Of a stretch of DNA of 64,000 nt, positions 16,814 through 26,628 are shown piece after piece. The notes below the pieces were generated by a model that searched no databases, was not told the DNA's origin, and saw only the letters and a program-made list of their open reading frames with translations. Both the position numbers and the translations under genes were made by a program. How positions within the stretch are numbered: the first letter of the stretch is position 1; every line of letters begins with the position of its first letter. The stretch comes from Pseudolabrys sp. Root1462 (GTDB taxonomy: Bacteria; Pseudomonadota; Alphaproteobacteria; Rhizobiales; Xanthobacteraceae), in assembly GCF_001426945.1 (NCBI RefSeq), contig NZ_LMFS01000001.1, forward strand, positions 165,412-229,411, in the 5' to 3' direction.

Positions 16814-18772
16814 ATGGATAACTCACACGACGAAATTATCGTTTCTCCCATGCCGGCGGGCTGGCGCGCGCTGACAGATATCCGCCTGTGGTTCGGCCTG
16901 GTCCTGGTCGCGTTTCAGTACTACATCCTGATACACCCGCAGCCGCCGCTGGTGCAGCGGCCGATCCATTTGCTGCTCGCACTGCTGCTGGTTTTTCTGT
17001 GGAAGCCGCTGGAGCTGCCGCGTTTGCCGAAGTGGCTGTGCCGCGCCGCCGATATCGCCGTGATCGGCGGCACCATCGCCTTCTCCGTCTATTATTGGCT
17101 GTCACTGACGCGCATCGAGACCCGCATCGAGAATGTCGATCCGGTTCTCACACAGGACGTCATTTTTGGCATTCTCTTCGTTCTGTTGCTCATCGAAGGC
17201 GTGCGCCGAACCACCGGCATGATTCTGGTCTGGGTCATCCTCGGCTTTCTTGCCTACGGCGCTTTCGCCTATGTGCTTCCAGTCGGTGGCTTCCGCGGTT
17301 TCGGGCTCGAGGAATATGTCGAGATCCTGCTGCTGACGACCAGCGGCATCCTCGGCGTCACGACTGAGACGTCGGTCACCTTCGTCTTTTACTTCATCGC
17401 CTTCGGCGTCGTTTACGCAGCAATCGGCGGCGGCAAACTATTCATCGATCTCGCCATTCGCCTGGTCGGCCGCGCCACCGGCGGAAGTCAGAAGGTCGCC
17501 GTGGTCGGCTCCAGCCTGATGGGCACGATCAGTGGAAGCGCCGTGGCCAATGTCGCCGCCGTCGGCGTCTTCACCATTCCGCTGATGCGCAAGTCGGGTG
17601 TCAGCGGCGATCGCGCCGCTGCGACCGAAGCCATCGCCTCGACCGGCGGGCAGTTGATGCCGCCGGTGATGGGTGTCGCCGCCTTCGTTATGGCCGAACT
17701 GCTCGGCATTCCCTACGCCAAGATCGCGCTCGCCGGCGTCATTCCCGCCGTCGCCTATTACGTGGCGCTGTACATGCTTGTCGATCTCAACGCACGCAAG
17801 ACCGGCACCGGCACGCTGCCAGCAGAGACCGTCGAGAATGTCGAACCGGTGCTGCCGCGGCTGCATCTCCTGTTGCCACCGCTGGTGCTGATCGGCTGCA
17901 TGATCATGGAATACTCGGCGCAGACCGCGGCGATGTACGCGACCATCGCCTGCTTCCCGGTCGCCTTCATCCGCAAGGCAGACTGGATCAAGCCGCGCCA
18001 AGTACTCGGCATGATCCGCGACACAGGTCGTCAGGCGGCCGAGATCGCGGTGCCGATCGGTGCCATCGGCATCATCATCGCCATCGCCATCCAGTCGAAT
18101 CTCGCGCTGAACTTCTCCGCGGGTCTGATCTCGGCGGGCGGCCAGACTTTGGCCGGATCGCTGCTGCTGATCATCGCTGGCTGCATCATCATGGGCATGG
18201 GCCTGCCCACGGTGGCGGCCTACATCATCGGCGCGGTGCTCTATGCGCCGGCGCTGCAGAAGCTAGGCGTGCCACAGCTCACCGCGCATTTCTTCGTCAT
18301 GTATTACTGTGTGCTGTCGATGGTGACGCCACCTGTCGCGCTCGCGGCCTATGCGGCGGCCGGCATCGCCCGCACCAGCCCTTGGAACACCGGCTGGATC
18401 GCGTTCCAGATGAGCTTCGTCGCGTTCCTTATTCCGTTCGCCTTCGTCGCCGATCCAGCGCTGCTGGCGCAGGGCCCGATCCTCAACATTATCGTCGCCT
18501 CGATCGGCCTTTTCATTCCAACCGCCCTGTGGGCCGTGGGCCTGACCGGCTACTTCCGCCGCGACATCGGCTGGCCGGATCGCATCCTGCTCATGGTTTG
18601 CGGCGTCGTCGCCATCGTCGCGCCGACCGGCGCGATGCCTTGGTGGCTCGGCAACGGCGTAGGCGTCGCATTTCTGGCCCTTAACTGGCGTTTCCCGGTG
18701 GTGAGCCTGTCGACGCTCATTCCCGGGTTCCGCGCGCCGGGCGTCACGGAGCCGAAGTCGGTCGAGGGCTAG
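16814..18772 (+). CDS. Fused TRAP transporter permease (4TM/12TM, DctQM fusion)
   Basis: A 652-residue membrane protein. The first four segments (residues about 15-130) resemble the small DctQ subunit, and the rest is the DctM-type 12-helix permease (VTFVFYFIAFGVVYAAIGGG, SSLMGTISGSAVANVAAVG, GGQLMPPVMGVAAFVMAEL, GCIIMGMGLPTVAAYIIGAV). The serine/glycine/asparagine-rich GTISGSAVANV motif is characteristic of the TAXI-associated permease. It works with the TAXI receptor upstream in sodium-coupled uptake of an organic acid. It has no good ribosome site and may depend on readthrough past the hairpin at 16686. The next gene starts four bases after its stop. Confidence 0.93.
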   Translation: MDNSHDEIIVSPMPAGWRALTDIRLWFGLVLVAFQYYILIHPQPPLVQRPIHLLLALLLVFLWKPLELPRLPKWLCRAADIAVIGGTIAFSVYYWLSLTRIETRIENVDPVLTQDVIFGILFVLLLIEGVRRTTGMILVWVILGFLAYGAFAYVLPVGGFRGFGLEEYVEILLLTTSGILGVTTETSVTFVFYFIAFGVVYAAIGGGKLFIDLAIRLVGRATGGSQKVAVVGSSLMGTISGSAVANVAAVGVFTIPLMRKSGVSGDRAAATEAIASTGGQLMPPVMGVAAFVMAELLGIPYAKIALAGVIPAVAYYVALYMLVDLNARKTGTGTLPAETVENVEPVLPRLHLLLPPLVLIGCMIMEYSAQTAAMYATIACFPVAFIRKADWIKPRQVLGMIRDTGRQAAEIAVPIGAIGIIIAIAIQSNLALNFSAGLISAGGQTLAGSLLLIIAGCIIMGMGLPTVAAYIIGAVLYAPALQKLGVPQLTAHFFVMYYCVLSMVTPPVALAAYAAAGIARTSPWNTGWIAFQMSFVAFLIPFAFVADPALLAQGPILNIIVASIGLFIPTALWAVGLTGYFRRDIGWPDRILLMVCGVVAIVAPTGAMPWWLGNGVGVAFLALNWRFPVVSLSTLIPGFRAPGVTEPKSVEG

Positions 18773-18776
18773 GGCA

Positions 18777-19868
18777 TTGAAGGGAAGCCGCGACAAGTCA
18801 GGCGCGCACCTCACGGTGGATCCGCGCTCGAAACGGAAAGTGCGTCAGGTGACCGATCACCCGAGCATTCATCATCATCCGTTCTTCTTCGTGCCGGCCT
18901 ATGACCGCGCCGGAGCGAAACTGTTTTTTATTTCGCACCGTACCGGCAAGCCGCAGATCTATTTCGAAGATCGGACGGCGAACGAGATCGTGCAGGTGAC
19001 CGACCGCGACGACCTCGCGGAGTGGTCGGTCTATCCGTCGCCCGACGGCCGCTCGGTCTATTACGTCGCGGGCACTGGCGCCTGGCGCGCCGATCTGCAC
19101 GATTACAGCGAGACCCAACTTGCCGATTTCGGCGCCGTCGAAATGCGCGAAAAGGGCATGGTCGGCGCCGCCATGGGCACCACGGCGCTGTCGGCGACCG
19201 GCCGCTGGTGGGCGATCCCGGTGAAGTCCGGCAAGGTGTCGCGCTTCGTGCTTGTCGATACCGAGACGGGCAAGAGTGAGGTTATCCTCGAACGCGACAC
19301 CATCGGCCATCCGCAGTTCTGTCCGGATGACGACAACCTCATTCTCTATGCCGGCCCGCTGACCGATCGGGTCTGGACCGTGACGCGCGGCGGCATCAAC
19401 AAGCGCGTCTACGAACGCGAAGACCGGATGCAATGGGTGACCCACGAAGTGTGGTTGCCCGGCCGCAAGGCCATCGCCTTCATCGACTGGCCGCGCGGCA
19501 TGCGGCTGGTCGATATGGAAACGGGCGAAGCAAGCTGGCTCAACCGTTTCCCGGCCTGGCACGCCGCGCCGGACGCGTCCGGCAAGCGCTTCGTCTGCGA
19601 CACCAACTTCCCCGACAAGGGCCTGCACATTCTGCCGCTTGGCGGCGGCGCGGAATTCCTCTGCGCCAGCGAAGCCACGTCGGAAGGCGCGCATTGGGCG
19701 CACCCGTTTCCCTACAACGACGGCCCGGTCGCTGTCGAAGCGCGCCAGCACACGCATCCGCATCCGCGCTTCTCACCGGACGGCAGGCGCGTGGTGTTCA
19801 CCTCCGACCGCACCGGCTTTGCGCAACTCTACGAAGTCGAACTCGAAGGAGGGCGCCGTGAAAGCTGA
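18777..19868 (+). CDS. PL22 oligogalacturonate-lyase-like beta-propeller
   Basis: A 363-residue beta-propeller of PD40-like blades (QVTDHPSIHHHPFF, FISHRTGKPQIYF, RFSPDGRRVVFTSDRTG). No signal peptide, so cytoplasmic. Residues that match, in spacing, the active site I recall for the Yersinia PL22 enzyme (R217, H242, H287, Q350, H353, H355) are present: the Arg in DRVWTVT lies 25 before the His of THEVW, the His of AWHAAPD lies 62 before the Gln of RQHTHPHP, and that motif gives Q-x-x-H-x-H. It is therefore probably a metal-dependent lyase, though its substrate need not be pectin-derived. The start is taken at TTG 18777, four bases after the permease; GTG 18816 is possible. It overlaps the next gene by 11 bases. 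Confidence 0.75.
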   Translation: MKGSRDKSGAHLTVDPRSKRKVRQVTDHPSIHHHPFFFVPAYDRAGAKLFFISHRTGKPQIYFEDRTANEIVQVTDRDDLAEWSVYPSPDGRSVYYVAGTGAWRADLHDYSETQLADFGAVEMREKGMVGAAMGTTALSATGRWWAIPVKSGKVSRFVLVDTETGKSEVILERDTIGHPQFCPDDDNLILYAGPLTDRVWTVTRGGINKRVYEREDRMQWVTHEVWLPGRKAIAFIDWPRGMRLVDMETGEASWLNRFPAWHAAPDASGKRFVCDTNFPDKGLHILPLGGGAEFLCASEATSEGAHWAHPFPYNDGPVAVEARQHTHPHPRFSPDGRRVVFTSDRTGFAQLYEVELEGGRRES

Positions 19869-20634
19869 CGCGCTCCTCGAAAGCCAGCGCGTGCGCGCCG
19901 ACATTCGCGCCGGCCGTCATACCGGCAGCAGCCGCGGGCTCGCGCATGGCTTCGTGCAGTGCAATCTCGCGATCATGCCGAAGGCCTATGCCTTCGACTT
20001 CATGCTGTATTGCCAGCGCAACCAGCGCGCCTGTCCGGTTCTGGAAGTGCTGGACGTCGGCGATCCGGTGCCGCGCAAGCTGGCGCCGGCCGCGGACCTG
20101 CGCACCGATCTGGCGCGCTACACCGTGTTCATCGACGGTGTGCGTCAGGACGACCGCACCGACATCAGCGATCTGTGGCGCGACGACCTGGTGTCGTTCC
20201 TGATCGGCTCCGGCATCACCTTCGACGACGCCTTCGAGCGCGCCGGCGTACCGACCGGCAAGGACCGCTGGGTGCTGCGCACGAATACGCCGACCGAACC
20301 GGCTGGCCCGTTCAAGGGCGACCTGTTTGTCACCATGCGCTGGCTGACGCCGCAGCAGGCCATCGTCGCGACCCAGGTGTCGGCGCGGTTTCCGTTCAAT
20401 CACGGCGCGCCGATTCATGTCGGCGATCCGGCCGGCATCGGCGCCGATATCGAAAACCCGGTGTTCGGCGGTCCGGTCGGGCCGATGCCGAAGGACAAGA
20501 CGGCGCTGTTCTGGGCTTGCGGCGTGACACCGCAATCGGCGGCGGAGGCGGCGAAGCTGCCGCTGTTCATCGTGCATGCCGCCGCGCACAGCTTCATCAC
20601 CGATCTTCCGGCGACAAGCCTGATGACCCCTTAG
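19858..20634 (+). CDS. DUF1445 / D-glutamate cyclase-like putative hydro-lyase
   Basis: A 258-residue protein of the DUF1445 (YcsI) family. Its motifs are RAGRHTGSSRGLAHGFVQCN, LAIMPKAYAFDFMLYCQRN, ACPVLEVLDVGDP, and FNHGAPIHVGDP near the end. The domain also occurs in the mitochondrial D-glutamate cyclase, which forms 5-oxo-D-proline; bacterial members are otherwise uncharacterised hydro-lyases. GTG 19858 is preferred because GAAGGAGG ends just before it; the frame is open further upstream only inside the neighbour. It lies between the PL22-like gene and hyuA in one run of tightly packed genes, so it likely acts on the same substrate or product. Confidence 0.85.
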   Translation: MKADALLESQRVRADIRAGRHTGSSRGLAHGFVQCNLAIMPKAYAFDFMLYCQRNQRACPVLEVLDVGDPVPRKLAPAADLRTDLARYTVFIDGVRQDDRTDISDLWRDDLVSFLIGSGITFDDAFERAGVPTGKDRWVLRTNTPTEPAGPFKGDLFVTMRWLTPQQAIVATQVSARFPFNHGAPIHVGDPAGIGADIENPVFGGPVGPMPKDKTALFWACGVTPQSAAEAAKLPLFIVHAAAHSFITDLPATSLMTP

Positions 20635-20655
20635 CGAAGAGTGGAGTGACTAAAC

Positions 20656-22731
20656 GTGGACGCGAAGTTAGTTCAAGGCCGGTTGCGCCTGTCGGCCGAC
20701 GTCGGCGGTACATTCACCGATGTCGCCTCGTTCGATGAGCCGACCGGCAAGCTGATGCTCGGCAAGACGCTGACCACGCATCAGCGGCTGGTGACCGGCA
20801 TCGAGACCGGCGTCGAGAAGGCCGGCGCCTCGTTTCCGCAGGCGCAGTTGTTCCTGCACGGCACCACGGTGGCGATTAACACCATCCTCGAGCGCACCGG
20901 CGCGCCGTGCGCGCTGCTGACGACGCAGGGCTTCCGCGACATCTACGAGATCGGCCGCGTCAACCGGCCGGAGGCCTACAATCTGTTCTTCCAGAAGCAC
21001 AAGCCGCTCATCGACCGCGATCTGCGCTTCGACATCCGCGAGCGCTGCGATGCGCAGGGCCGCGTGCTCATTCCGCTCGACGAGCAGCAGGTGCTCGACA
21101 CCGTCGCCGAGGCGGTGAAGAAGGGCGTCAAGGCGGTCGCCATTCTTTTCCTGCACTCCTACCGCAACCCCGCGCACGAAAAGCGCGCCAAGGCGCTGGT
21201 CGAGCAGGCGTTCCCGGATCTGTTCGTCACCGCGTCGCACGAACTGTCGCAGGAATATCGCGAATACGAGCGCACCTCGACGACCGCGGCCAATGCCTAT
21301 GTCGGTCCGCGCGTGCGCACTTACCTCGGCGAGATGGACAAGCATCTGACCGAGACGGGCTTTACCGGCACGTTCCTCGTAGTGCAGTCCACCGGCGGCC
21401 TGTTCGACATCGAGGAAGCGCAGCAGTCCTGCATCCGCATGCTGGAATCCGGCCCGGCAGCCGGCGTCATCGGCTCGAAGATGCTTTGCGACCAGATCGG
21501 CCTGAAGAACGCCATCGCCTTCGACATGGGCGGCACCACGGCCAAGGCCGGCGTCATCTATCAGGGCGACGTGCTGATGACCGGCGGTCAGATCGTCGGC
21601 GGCTATGCCTCGGGCCTGCCGCTGCAGATCCCGATGATCGACATCCAGGAAGTCGGCACCGGCGGCGGCTCGATCGCGCGCATCGAAGCCGGCGCGCTGC
21701 GCGTCGGCCCGGAAAGCGCCGGCTCGTCGCCCGGCCCGGTATGTTACGGCCTTGGCGGCACCGAGCCGACCGTCACCGACTGCAATCTGGTCCTCGGCCG
21801 TCTGGCGCCGGATCGTTTCCTCGGCGGCGAGATGAAGCTCGACCTCAAGAGCGCCGAAAGGGCGATCGAAAACGGGATCGCCGAGCCGCTCGAACTCGGC
21901 ACGCTGGAAGCGGCCGATGGCATCCTGCGCGTCGCCGTCACCAAGATGTCGCACATGGTGCGCTGGGTGACGACGGAACGCGGTCTCGACGCCGCCGATT
22001 TCGCCATGGTCGCCTATGGCGGCGCCGGCCCGCTGCACGCAAGCATGATCGCCCGCGAATTGCGTATCGGCAAACTGATCATCCCGTTCGCGCCCGGGCA
22101 TTTCTCGGCTTACGGCATGCTGTTCGCCGATCTGCGCCGCGATCTGGTCAACACCTGGTTCAAGCCGTTCGCCGACGTCTCGTTCGACGAAATGGAGGCG
22201 CTCTATCAGGCGATGGAAAAGGCCGGAGCCGAAGATCTCGAACGCAGCCGCGACATGACTGTCGATACGATCTCGCTGCGGGGCGCCGACATGCGCTATG
22301 TCGGCCAGGAGCACGCAGTGACCGTCGATATCCCGACGGAGCTGTTCAAGAGCAAGGATCGCGACGGCATCAAGAAGCTGTTCGATGCAGTGCATGAAAC
22401 CCGTTACGGCTATCACAATCCGCAAGAGAAGGCCGAAATCGTCTCGCTGCGTTCAGCGACGGTCGGCCGGATGAAGAAGCCCGAGCGCGAGAAGCTCGAT
22501 CACGGTGGCGCCGCGCCGAATGCCGCCTTCAGCGGCAACCGCCCGGTCTATTTCTCGGGCGTCGGCATGGTCGATACGCCGACCTACGATCGCGCCAAGC
22601 TGGTCGCCGGCAACCGCATCAACGGTCCGGCGCTCATCGAGGAGCACGCCTCGACCACCGTCGTATTCCCTCAAGACAATGTCGAAGTCGATGCCTTCGG
22701 CAACCTGCATATCGAAATCGGAAGGGCTTGA
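20656..22731 (+). CDS. hyuA: Hydantoinase/oxoprolinase subunit A
   Basis: A 691-residue ATP-dependent amidohydrolase subunit of the hydantoinase A/acetone carboxylase beta family. It has the ASKHA phosphate motif [13 protein letters not shown] near the start, [35 protein letters not shown], and the second phosphate motif [17 protein letters not shown]. It should hydrolyse a cyclic amide bond (hydantoin or 5-oxoproline) together with HyuB encoded next. GTG 20656 follows a purine-rich region. The exact ring substrate cannot be told from sequence; the DUF1445 neighbour makes 5-oxoproline a testable candidate. Confidence 0.92.
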   Translation: MDAKLVQGRLRLSADVGGTFTDVASFDEPTGKLMLGKTLTTHQRLVTGIETGVEKAGASFPQAQLFLHGTTVAINTILERTGAPCALLTTQGFRDIYEIGRVNRPEAYNLFFQKHKPLIDRDLRFDIRERCDAQGRVLIPLDEQQVLDTVAEAVKKGVKAVAILFLHSYRNPAHEKRAKALVEQAFPDLFVTASHELSQEYREYERTSTTAANAYVGPRVRTYLGEMDKHLTETGFTGTFLVVQSTGGLFDIEEAQQSCIRMLESGPAAGVIGSKMLCDQIGLKNAIAFDMGGTTAKAGVIYQGDVLMTGGQIVGGYASGLPLQIPMIDIQEVGTGGGSIARIEAGALRVGPESAGSSPGPVCYGLGGTEPTVTDCNLVLGRLAPDRFLGGEMKLDLKSAERAIENGIAEPLELGTLEAADGILRVAVTKMSHMVRWVTTERGLDAADFAMVAYGGAGPLHASMIARELRIGKLIIPFAPGHFSAYGMLFADLRRDLVNTWFKPFADVSFDEMEALYQAMEKAGAEDLERSRDMTVDTISLRGADMRYVGQEHAVTVDIPTELFKSKDRDGIKKLFDAVHETRYGYHNPQEKAEIVSLRSATVGRMKKPEREKLDHGGAAPNAAFSGNRPVYFSGVGMVDTPTYDRAKLVAGNRINGPALIEEHASTTVVFPQDNVEVDAFGNLHIEIGRA

Positions 22732-22733
22732 TC

Positions 22734-24641
22734 ATGGACGCCATCATCAGGAAGGGTTCGGCCCGAACGACGATCGATCCGGTCGTTACCGAAATCGTGC
22801 GCAACGGTCTCATCGCCGCCACCGAGGAGATGAAGACCAATCTGATGCGCACCGCCTACAATATGATCATCTACGAGGCACTGGACTTCACGGTCGGCCT
22901 GTTCGACGCCGACGGAAACACGGTTTCGATCGGCCTCGGCCTGCCGATGTTCATCCGCGGCATGAGCGAAACGGTGAAGGCCAAGATCGCGCATTTCAAG
23001 GGCGATCTCGATCCGGGTGACATCCTGCTGACCAACGACGCCTACATTACAGGCTCGCATCTCAATCACATGACCTTCACGGTGCCGATCTTCCATGACG
23101 GCGACCTGGTCGGTTTCTCCTGCTGCATGGCGCATTGGCCGGACGTCGGCGGTACGTTGTCGGGCTCGACCACGGATATCTATTCCGAAGGTCTGCAGAT
23201 GCCGATCGTCAAGATCTACCGCAAGGGCGTGATCAGCGACGAATTGGTGTCGATCATCAAGACCAATGTGCGTCTCGCCGACCGCGCCATGGGCGATTTC
23301 CGCGCCCAGGTCGCCGCGGTGAAGACCGGGGAGAAGCGCTTCCTGGAGATGCTGCGCAAATATGGTCGCGACGACGTGCTGGGGGCCATCGACGCCATCA
23401 TGGACCAGAGCGAGCGGCTCGCCCGCCAGCGCGTCGCCGCCATGCCCGACGGCGTTTATGAGGCGGAGTCGTTCATGGACGACGACGGCGTCTCGGTCGG
23501 CGTGCGTGTGCCGATCCGCGTCAAGGTCGAGATCAAGGGTGACCGCATGTCGGTCGATCTGTCCGAGGTCTCGAAGCAGGTCGGCGGCTTCTACAATTCA
23601 GGCGCGACGGCCGGTATGTCGTGTTGTCAGGTGGCTTTCAAATGCCTGACATCGCCGCTCGACATGCCGATCAATGAGGGCCAGTTCCGTGCGCTCGATA
23701 TCATCCTGCCGCCTGGCAGTGTGGTTTCCGCGGTAAAGCCGGCCGCTATGCGCATGTGGATGACCTATCCCATGACGGTGGTGGATACGATCTTCAAGGC
23801 GGTCGCGCCGGCGATGCCGGATCAGGTGGCCGCCGGCCATCACGCCGACCTCGTCGTCGGCCGCGTCAACGGCCGCAAGGCATCGGACAATTCGTTCTAC
23901 ATCTATCTCGGCGGTCTGATCGGCGGCGGCTGGGGCGCCAAGCACAATAGCGACGGCATGAATGCGACCATCGCCATGAATGACGGCGACACCCACAATG
24001 GCCCGTCCGAGCAGGTCGAGGCGAAGTATCCGCTGCTGGTCGAGCGCTATTGCCTGCGGCCGGACTCCGGCGGTGCCGGCCAGTATCGCGGTGGCCTCGG
24101 CACCGAGCAGGTGATGCAGGCCATCAATCAGATCAATTTCTCCTCGCAGATGGACCGCGTCGTCTGCAAGCCGTGGGGCGTGTTCGGCGGCCTGTCCGGT
24201 TTCGGCAACTCGGTCGCCATTCATCGCGGTGGCGCCGACAAGGAGACGCTGTTCCCGAATGGCAAAGCGATCAACCAGGTTCTCAAGCCGGGCGACGCCT
24301 ACATCCTGCGTTCCGGCGGCGGCGGCGGTTACGGCTCGCCACTGGAACGCGACATCGCCAGCATCGAGCGCGACGTCCGCTGCGGCTATGTTACGCGGGA
24401 GCAGGCGGAGACCGGTTACGGCATTGTCTTCGCCAAGGACGGGGCGATCGACGCCAAGGCAACGGCGAAACGCCGGGCCGAGATGAAGAAGGACGGCCTG
24501 CCGATCGACGAGCCGATCGCGCCGACGCCGGTCTTCCCGACGCAGATGGCGTTCGAGCAGCCACAGCGCAATGAGATTCCGGAGAAGCTCACGGAGGAGG
24601 AGCGGGTGGTGTTCGCGATGAACTGCCGGTGTTGTTCTTAG
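22734..24641 (+). CDS. hyuB: Hydantoinase/oxoprolinase subunit B
   Basis: A 635-residue partner of HyuA (hydantoinase B family): TRTAYNMIIYEALDF-type region near residue 40, then DPGDILLTNDAYITGSHLNH, NSGATAGMSCCQVAFKCLTS, GGLIGGGWGAKHNSDGMN and the glycine-rich GGGGGYGSPLERD. The last residues are MNCRCCS, a cluster of three cysteines that may bind metal. ATG 22734 is used, with GAAGGG seven bases before it; TTG 22728 overlaps the hyuA stop. Together HyuA and HyuB form the two-subunit enzyme usually seen in bacterial hydantoin or oxoproline utilisation. Confidence 0.92.
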   Translation: MDAIIRKGSARTTIDPVVTEIVRNGLIAATEEMKTNLMRTAYNMIIYEALDFTVGLFDADGNTVSIGLGLPMFIRGMSETVKAKIAHFKGDLDPGDILLTNDAYITGSHLNHMTFTVPIFHDGDLVGFSCCMAHWPDVGGTLSGSTTDIYSEGLQMPIVKIYRKGVISDELVSIIKTNVRLADRAMGDFRAQVAAVKTGEKRFLEMLRKYGRDDVLGAIDAIMDQSERLARQRVAAMPDGVYEAESFMDDDGVSVGVRVPIRVKVEIKGDRMSVDLSEVSKQVGGFYNSGATAGMSCCQVAFKCLTSPLDMPINEGQFRALDIILPPGSVVSAVKPAAMRMWMTYPMTVVDTIFKAVAPAMPDQVAAGHHADLVVGRVNGRKASDNSFYIYLGGLIGGGWGAKHNSDGMNATIAMNDGDTHNGPSEQVEAKYPLLVERYCLRPDSGGAGQYRGGLGTEQVMQAINQINFSSQMDRVVCKPWGVFGGLSGFGNSVAIHRGGADKETLFPNGKAINQVLKPGDAYILRSGGGGGYGSPLERDIASIERDVRCGYVTREQAETGYGIVFAKDGAIDAKATAKRRAEMKKDGLPIDEPIAPTPVFPTQMAFEQPQRNEIPEKLTEEERVVFAMNCRCCS

Positions 24642-24790
24642 GCGAGCGAGCAGGCTAAGTAGGGACGTCCATTTCCGCTGTTCGTCCTTACCCCAGCGGG
24701 GCCTCAGGAGCCGAGAATTCTGCAGTCGAGATTTTCCATTCCGGGCTTCCGCTGGCGCGCGGGCAAACGGAGATCGGGAGAAGCAGCCTC

Positions 24791-25783
24791 ATGCTAGGCG
24801 GCCTTTTCTCGGTGCTTTCGGCGATCAGTTTCGCCTATGCCAATGCGACGGCACGGCGCGGCGTGCTCACCGGCTCCGTGCTGCAAGCGGTGGCGATCAG
24901 TTGCATCGTCGCGCTGCCGATGTTTCTACTTGCGCTGTCGCCCTTCGGCGTTCTGGAAACACTCAATGCCTTCAGCGGGCGTTCGGTCTTGCTGCTGTCG
25001 ATCGCCGGCATCATCCATTTCGCGGCGGCCCGCTATGCCAACTATCGCGCTGCCAAGGCGATGGGCGCGAATCTCGTCGGCCCGGTGCAGAACTACAGTC
25101 TCGTCATCAGCCTGGTGCTGGCGGTGTTCTGGCTCGGCGAAGCGGTCACGGCGCTGCGCGTCGTCGGCGTCATCATGATCGTGATTGGCCCTGTGCTGGT
25201 GCGCCGCGCCGGCCAAGCGCCGCCGCCACAGCCGGTTGCCGGCGTCGCGCACTTCAAGCCGAATTATCGCGAGGGTTATTTCTTCGCGGTGCTCTGCGCC
25301 ATGGGTTACGGCGTCAGCCCGATCCTGATTGGCATGGCGCTGCCGGCCAAGACTTTGGCCAATGGCATTGCCGCGGGACTCATCTCGCATCTCGCGGCCA
25401 CGATCCTCATTCTCGTGCCGATGCTGATGCCGGCGCAGTGGCCAGGCCTGAAGGTCATGGATTGGGTCGCGACGAAGTGGTTCGTCCTTTCCGGACTCGC
25501 GGTCAGTCTGTCGCAAATGTTCCGCTACATGGCGTTCGCGCTGGCGCCGATCGCGGTCGCGACCTCGATCCTGCAACTGCACCTGATGTTCCGTGTTCAC
25601 TTCTCGAGGCTGCTCAATCCGCATCACGAGGTATTCGGCGGCGGCATGATTGCCGGCACGATCATCTCGCTCCTGGGCGCAGTCGTGCTCTCGCTCAGTG
25701 CCGATACCTTGATCCGGATGTTGTCGCCTCCGGCGCCCCTGGCCGCCATTCTGGGCTGGAGCTGGCATTTCGGCTGGCATTGA
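24791..25783 (+). CDS. DMT-superfamily (EamA-like) permease
   Basis: A 330-residue membrane protein with about ten hydrophobic segments and an internal two-half layout typical of EamA transporters; the first half starts GGLFSVLSAISFAYANATAR and the second begins near YFFAVLCAMGYGVSPILIG. A charged loop separates the halves (residues 138-160). It is 149 bases after hyuB in the same direction and may export a metabolite of the operon, but the substrate is not predictable. The tetR gene follows 65 bases later. Confidence 0.82.
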   Translation: MLGGLFSVLSAISFAYANATARRGVLTGSVLQAVAISCIVALPMFLLALSPFGVLETLNAFSGRSVLLLSIAGIIHFAAARYANYRAAKAMGANLVGPVQNYSLVISLVLAVFWLGEAVTALRVVGVIMIVIGPVLVRRAGQAPPPQPVAGVAHFKPNYREGYFFAVLCAMGYGVSPILIGMALPAKTLANGIAAGLISHLAATILILVPMLMPAQWPGLKVMDWVATKWFVLSGLAVSLSQMFRYMAFALAPIAVATSILQLHLMFRVHFSRLLNPHHEVFGGGMIAGTIISLLGAVVLSLSADTLIRMLSPPAPLAAILGWSWHFGWH

Positions 25784-25848
25784 GCGGTGCTAGGACTTCC
25801 CGGCCCCATACGCTAAACAGGGGAGCCGCGCCTGCGGCCGAGGGGACG

Positions 25849-26523
25849 ATGGAAGGTTCGACGCCGAAAAGCCGGGAGACGCTGCGCGCCAATGCCACGA
25901 CGCGCGATCCCGAGCGCACGCGCGCCGCGATCCTGCGCGCCGCGACGGCCGAGATTACCGCCAAGGGCCTGACCGGCGCTCGTGTCGATGCCATCGCCAA
26001 GCGCGCCGGCGTCAACAAGCGCATGCTGTATCACTATTTCGGCGACAAGCAGGGGCTGTATCTCGCTGTACTCGAAGAGACCTATTCCGCGATCCGCCAT
26101 GCCGAGCAGGATCTGCACCTGACGGAGCTCGACCCTGTCGCCGGCATGCGCAAGCTGGTGCTGTTCACCTGGCAGTATTTCATCGACCACCCGGAATTTC
26201 TCAGCCTGCTCGCCACCGAAAACATGAACCGGGCGGCCTATCTGAAGAAGTCGCAGAGCATCCGGCCGCTGCACCGGCCGCTGACCGGCATGATCGAGGT
26301 GCTGCTCCAGCGCGGCGAGGCCGAGGGCACCTTCAGGCCCGGCGTCGATCCGGTCGAGCTCTACATCACCATCGCCAGCCTCGGCTTCTTTTACATGCAG
26401 AACCGGCACACCTTGTCGGTGATCTTCGGCGAGGATCTGAATGCCCCCGCGCGGCTCGCCGCCCGTGGCGAGCACATTTGCGATGTCGTCCTCGCCTATC
26501 TCCAACCCCCTCCAAAGAAATGA
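25849..26523 (+). CDS. TetR-family transcriptional regulator
   Basis: A 224-residue regulator. Residues 20-70 form the helix-turn-helix (RTRAAILRAATAEITAKG, VDAIAKRAGVNKRMLYHYFG, DKQGLYLAVL). The rest is a ligand-binding domain (FIDHPEFLSLLATENM). It sits directly before the dehydrogenase operon, whose promoter region contains the palindrome TAACCATCTAGTTA; a nearly identical copy lies between the ABC and enolase operons. It is the obvious regulator of these catabolic genes. No copy of the palindrome precedes tetR itself. ATG 25849 follows GAGGGGAC. Confidence 0.9.
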   Translation: MEGSTPKSRETLRANATTRDPERTRAAILRAATAEITAKGLTGARVDAIAKRAGVNKRMLYHYFGDKQGLYLAVLEETYSAIRHAEQDLHLTELDPVAGMRKLVLFTWQYFIDHPEFLSLLATENMNRAAYLKKSQSIRPLHRPLTGMIEVLLQRGEAEGTFRPGVDPVELYITIASLGFFYMQNRHTLSVIFGEDLNAPARLAARGEHICDVVLAYLQPPPKK

Positions 26524-26536
26524 GTTTTCGAGCCTC

Positions 26537-26566
26537 TTGACGGCGGTCCCGGACTTGCTCAATAGT
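26537..26566 (+). promoter_or_regulatory. Likely promoter of the dehydrogenase-DUF993 operon
   Basis: TTGACG at 26537-26542 and, 18 bases on, AATAGT at 26561-26566 resemble -35 and -10 elements. The operator palindrome begins inside the -10 element, a layout typical of repression. Confidence 0.45.
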
Positions 26567-26581
26567 AACCATCTAGTTACT
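26564..26581. promoter_or_regulatory. TetR operator, copy 1
   Basis: AGTAAC and GTTACT form a perfect six-base inverted repeat around CATCTA, giving the core TAACCATCTAGTTA (26566-26579). The core differs by only two bases from TAACCATTTGGTTA at 31751-31764, and flanking bases also agree (16 of 21). It lies 48 bases before the dehydrogenase start. Confidence 0.75.
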
Positions 26582-26628
26582 TAGCGACGCCGCGAGGGCG
26601 CGCGAGACAAGACATCGGAGGAAGACGC

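Noticed and set aside
20668-22425. A 585-codon minus-strand frame opposite hyuA
   Set aside because: Antisense shadow of a strongly conserved gene; no ribosome site or family motif.
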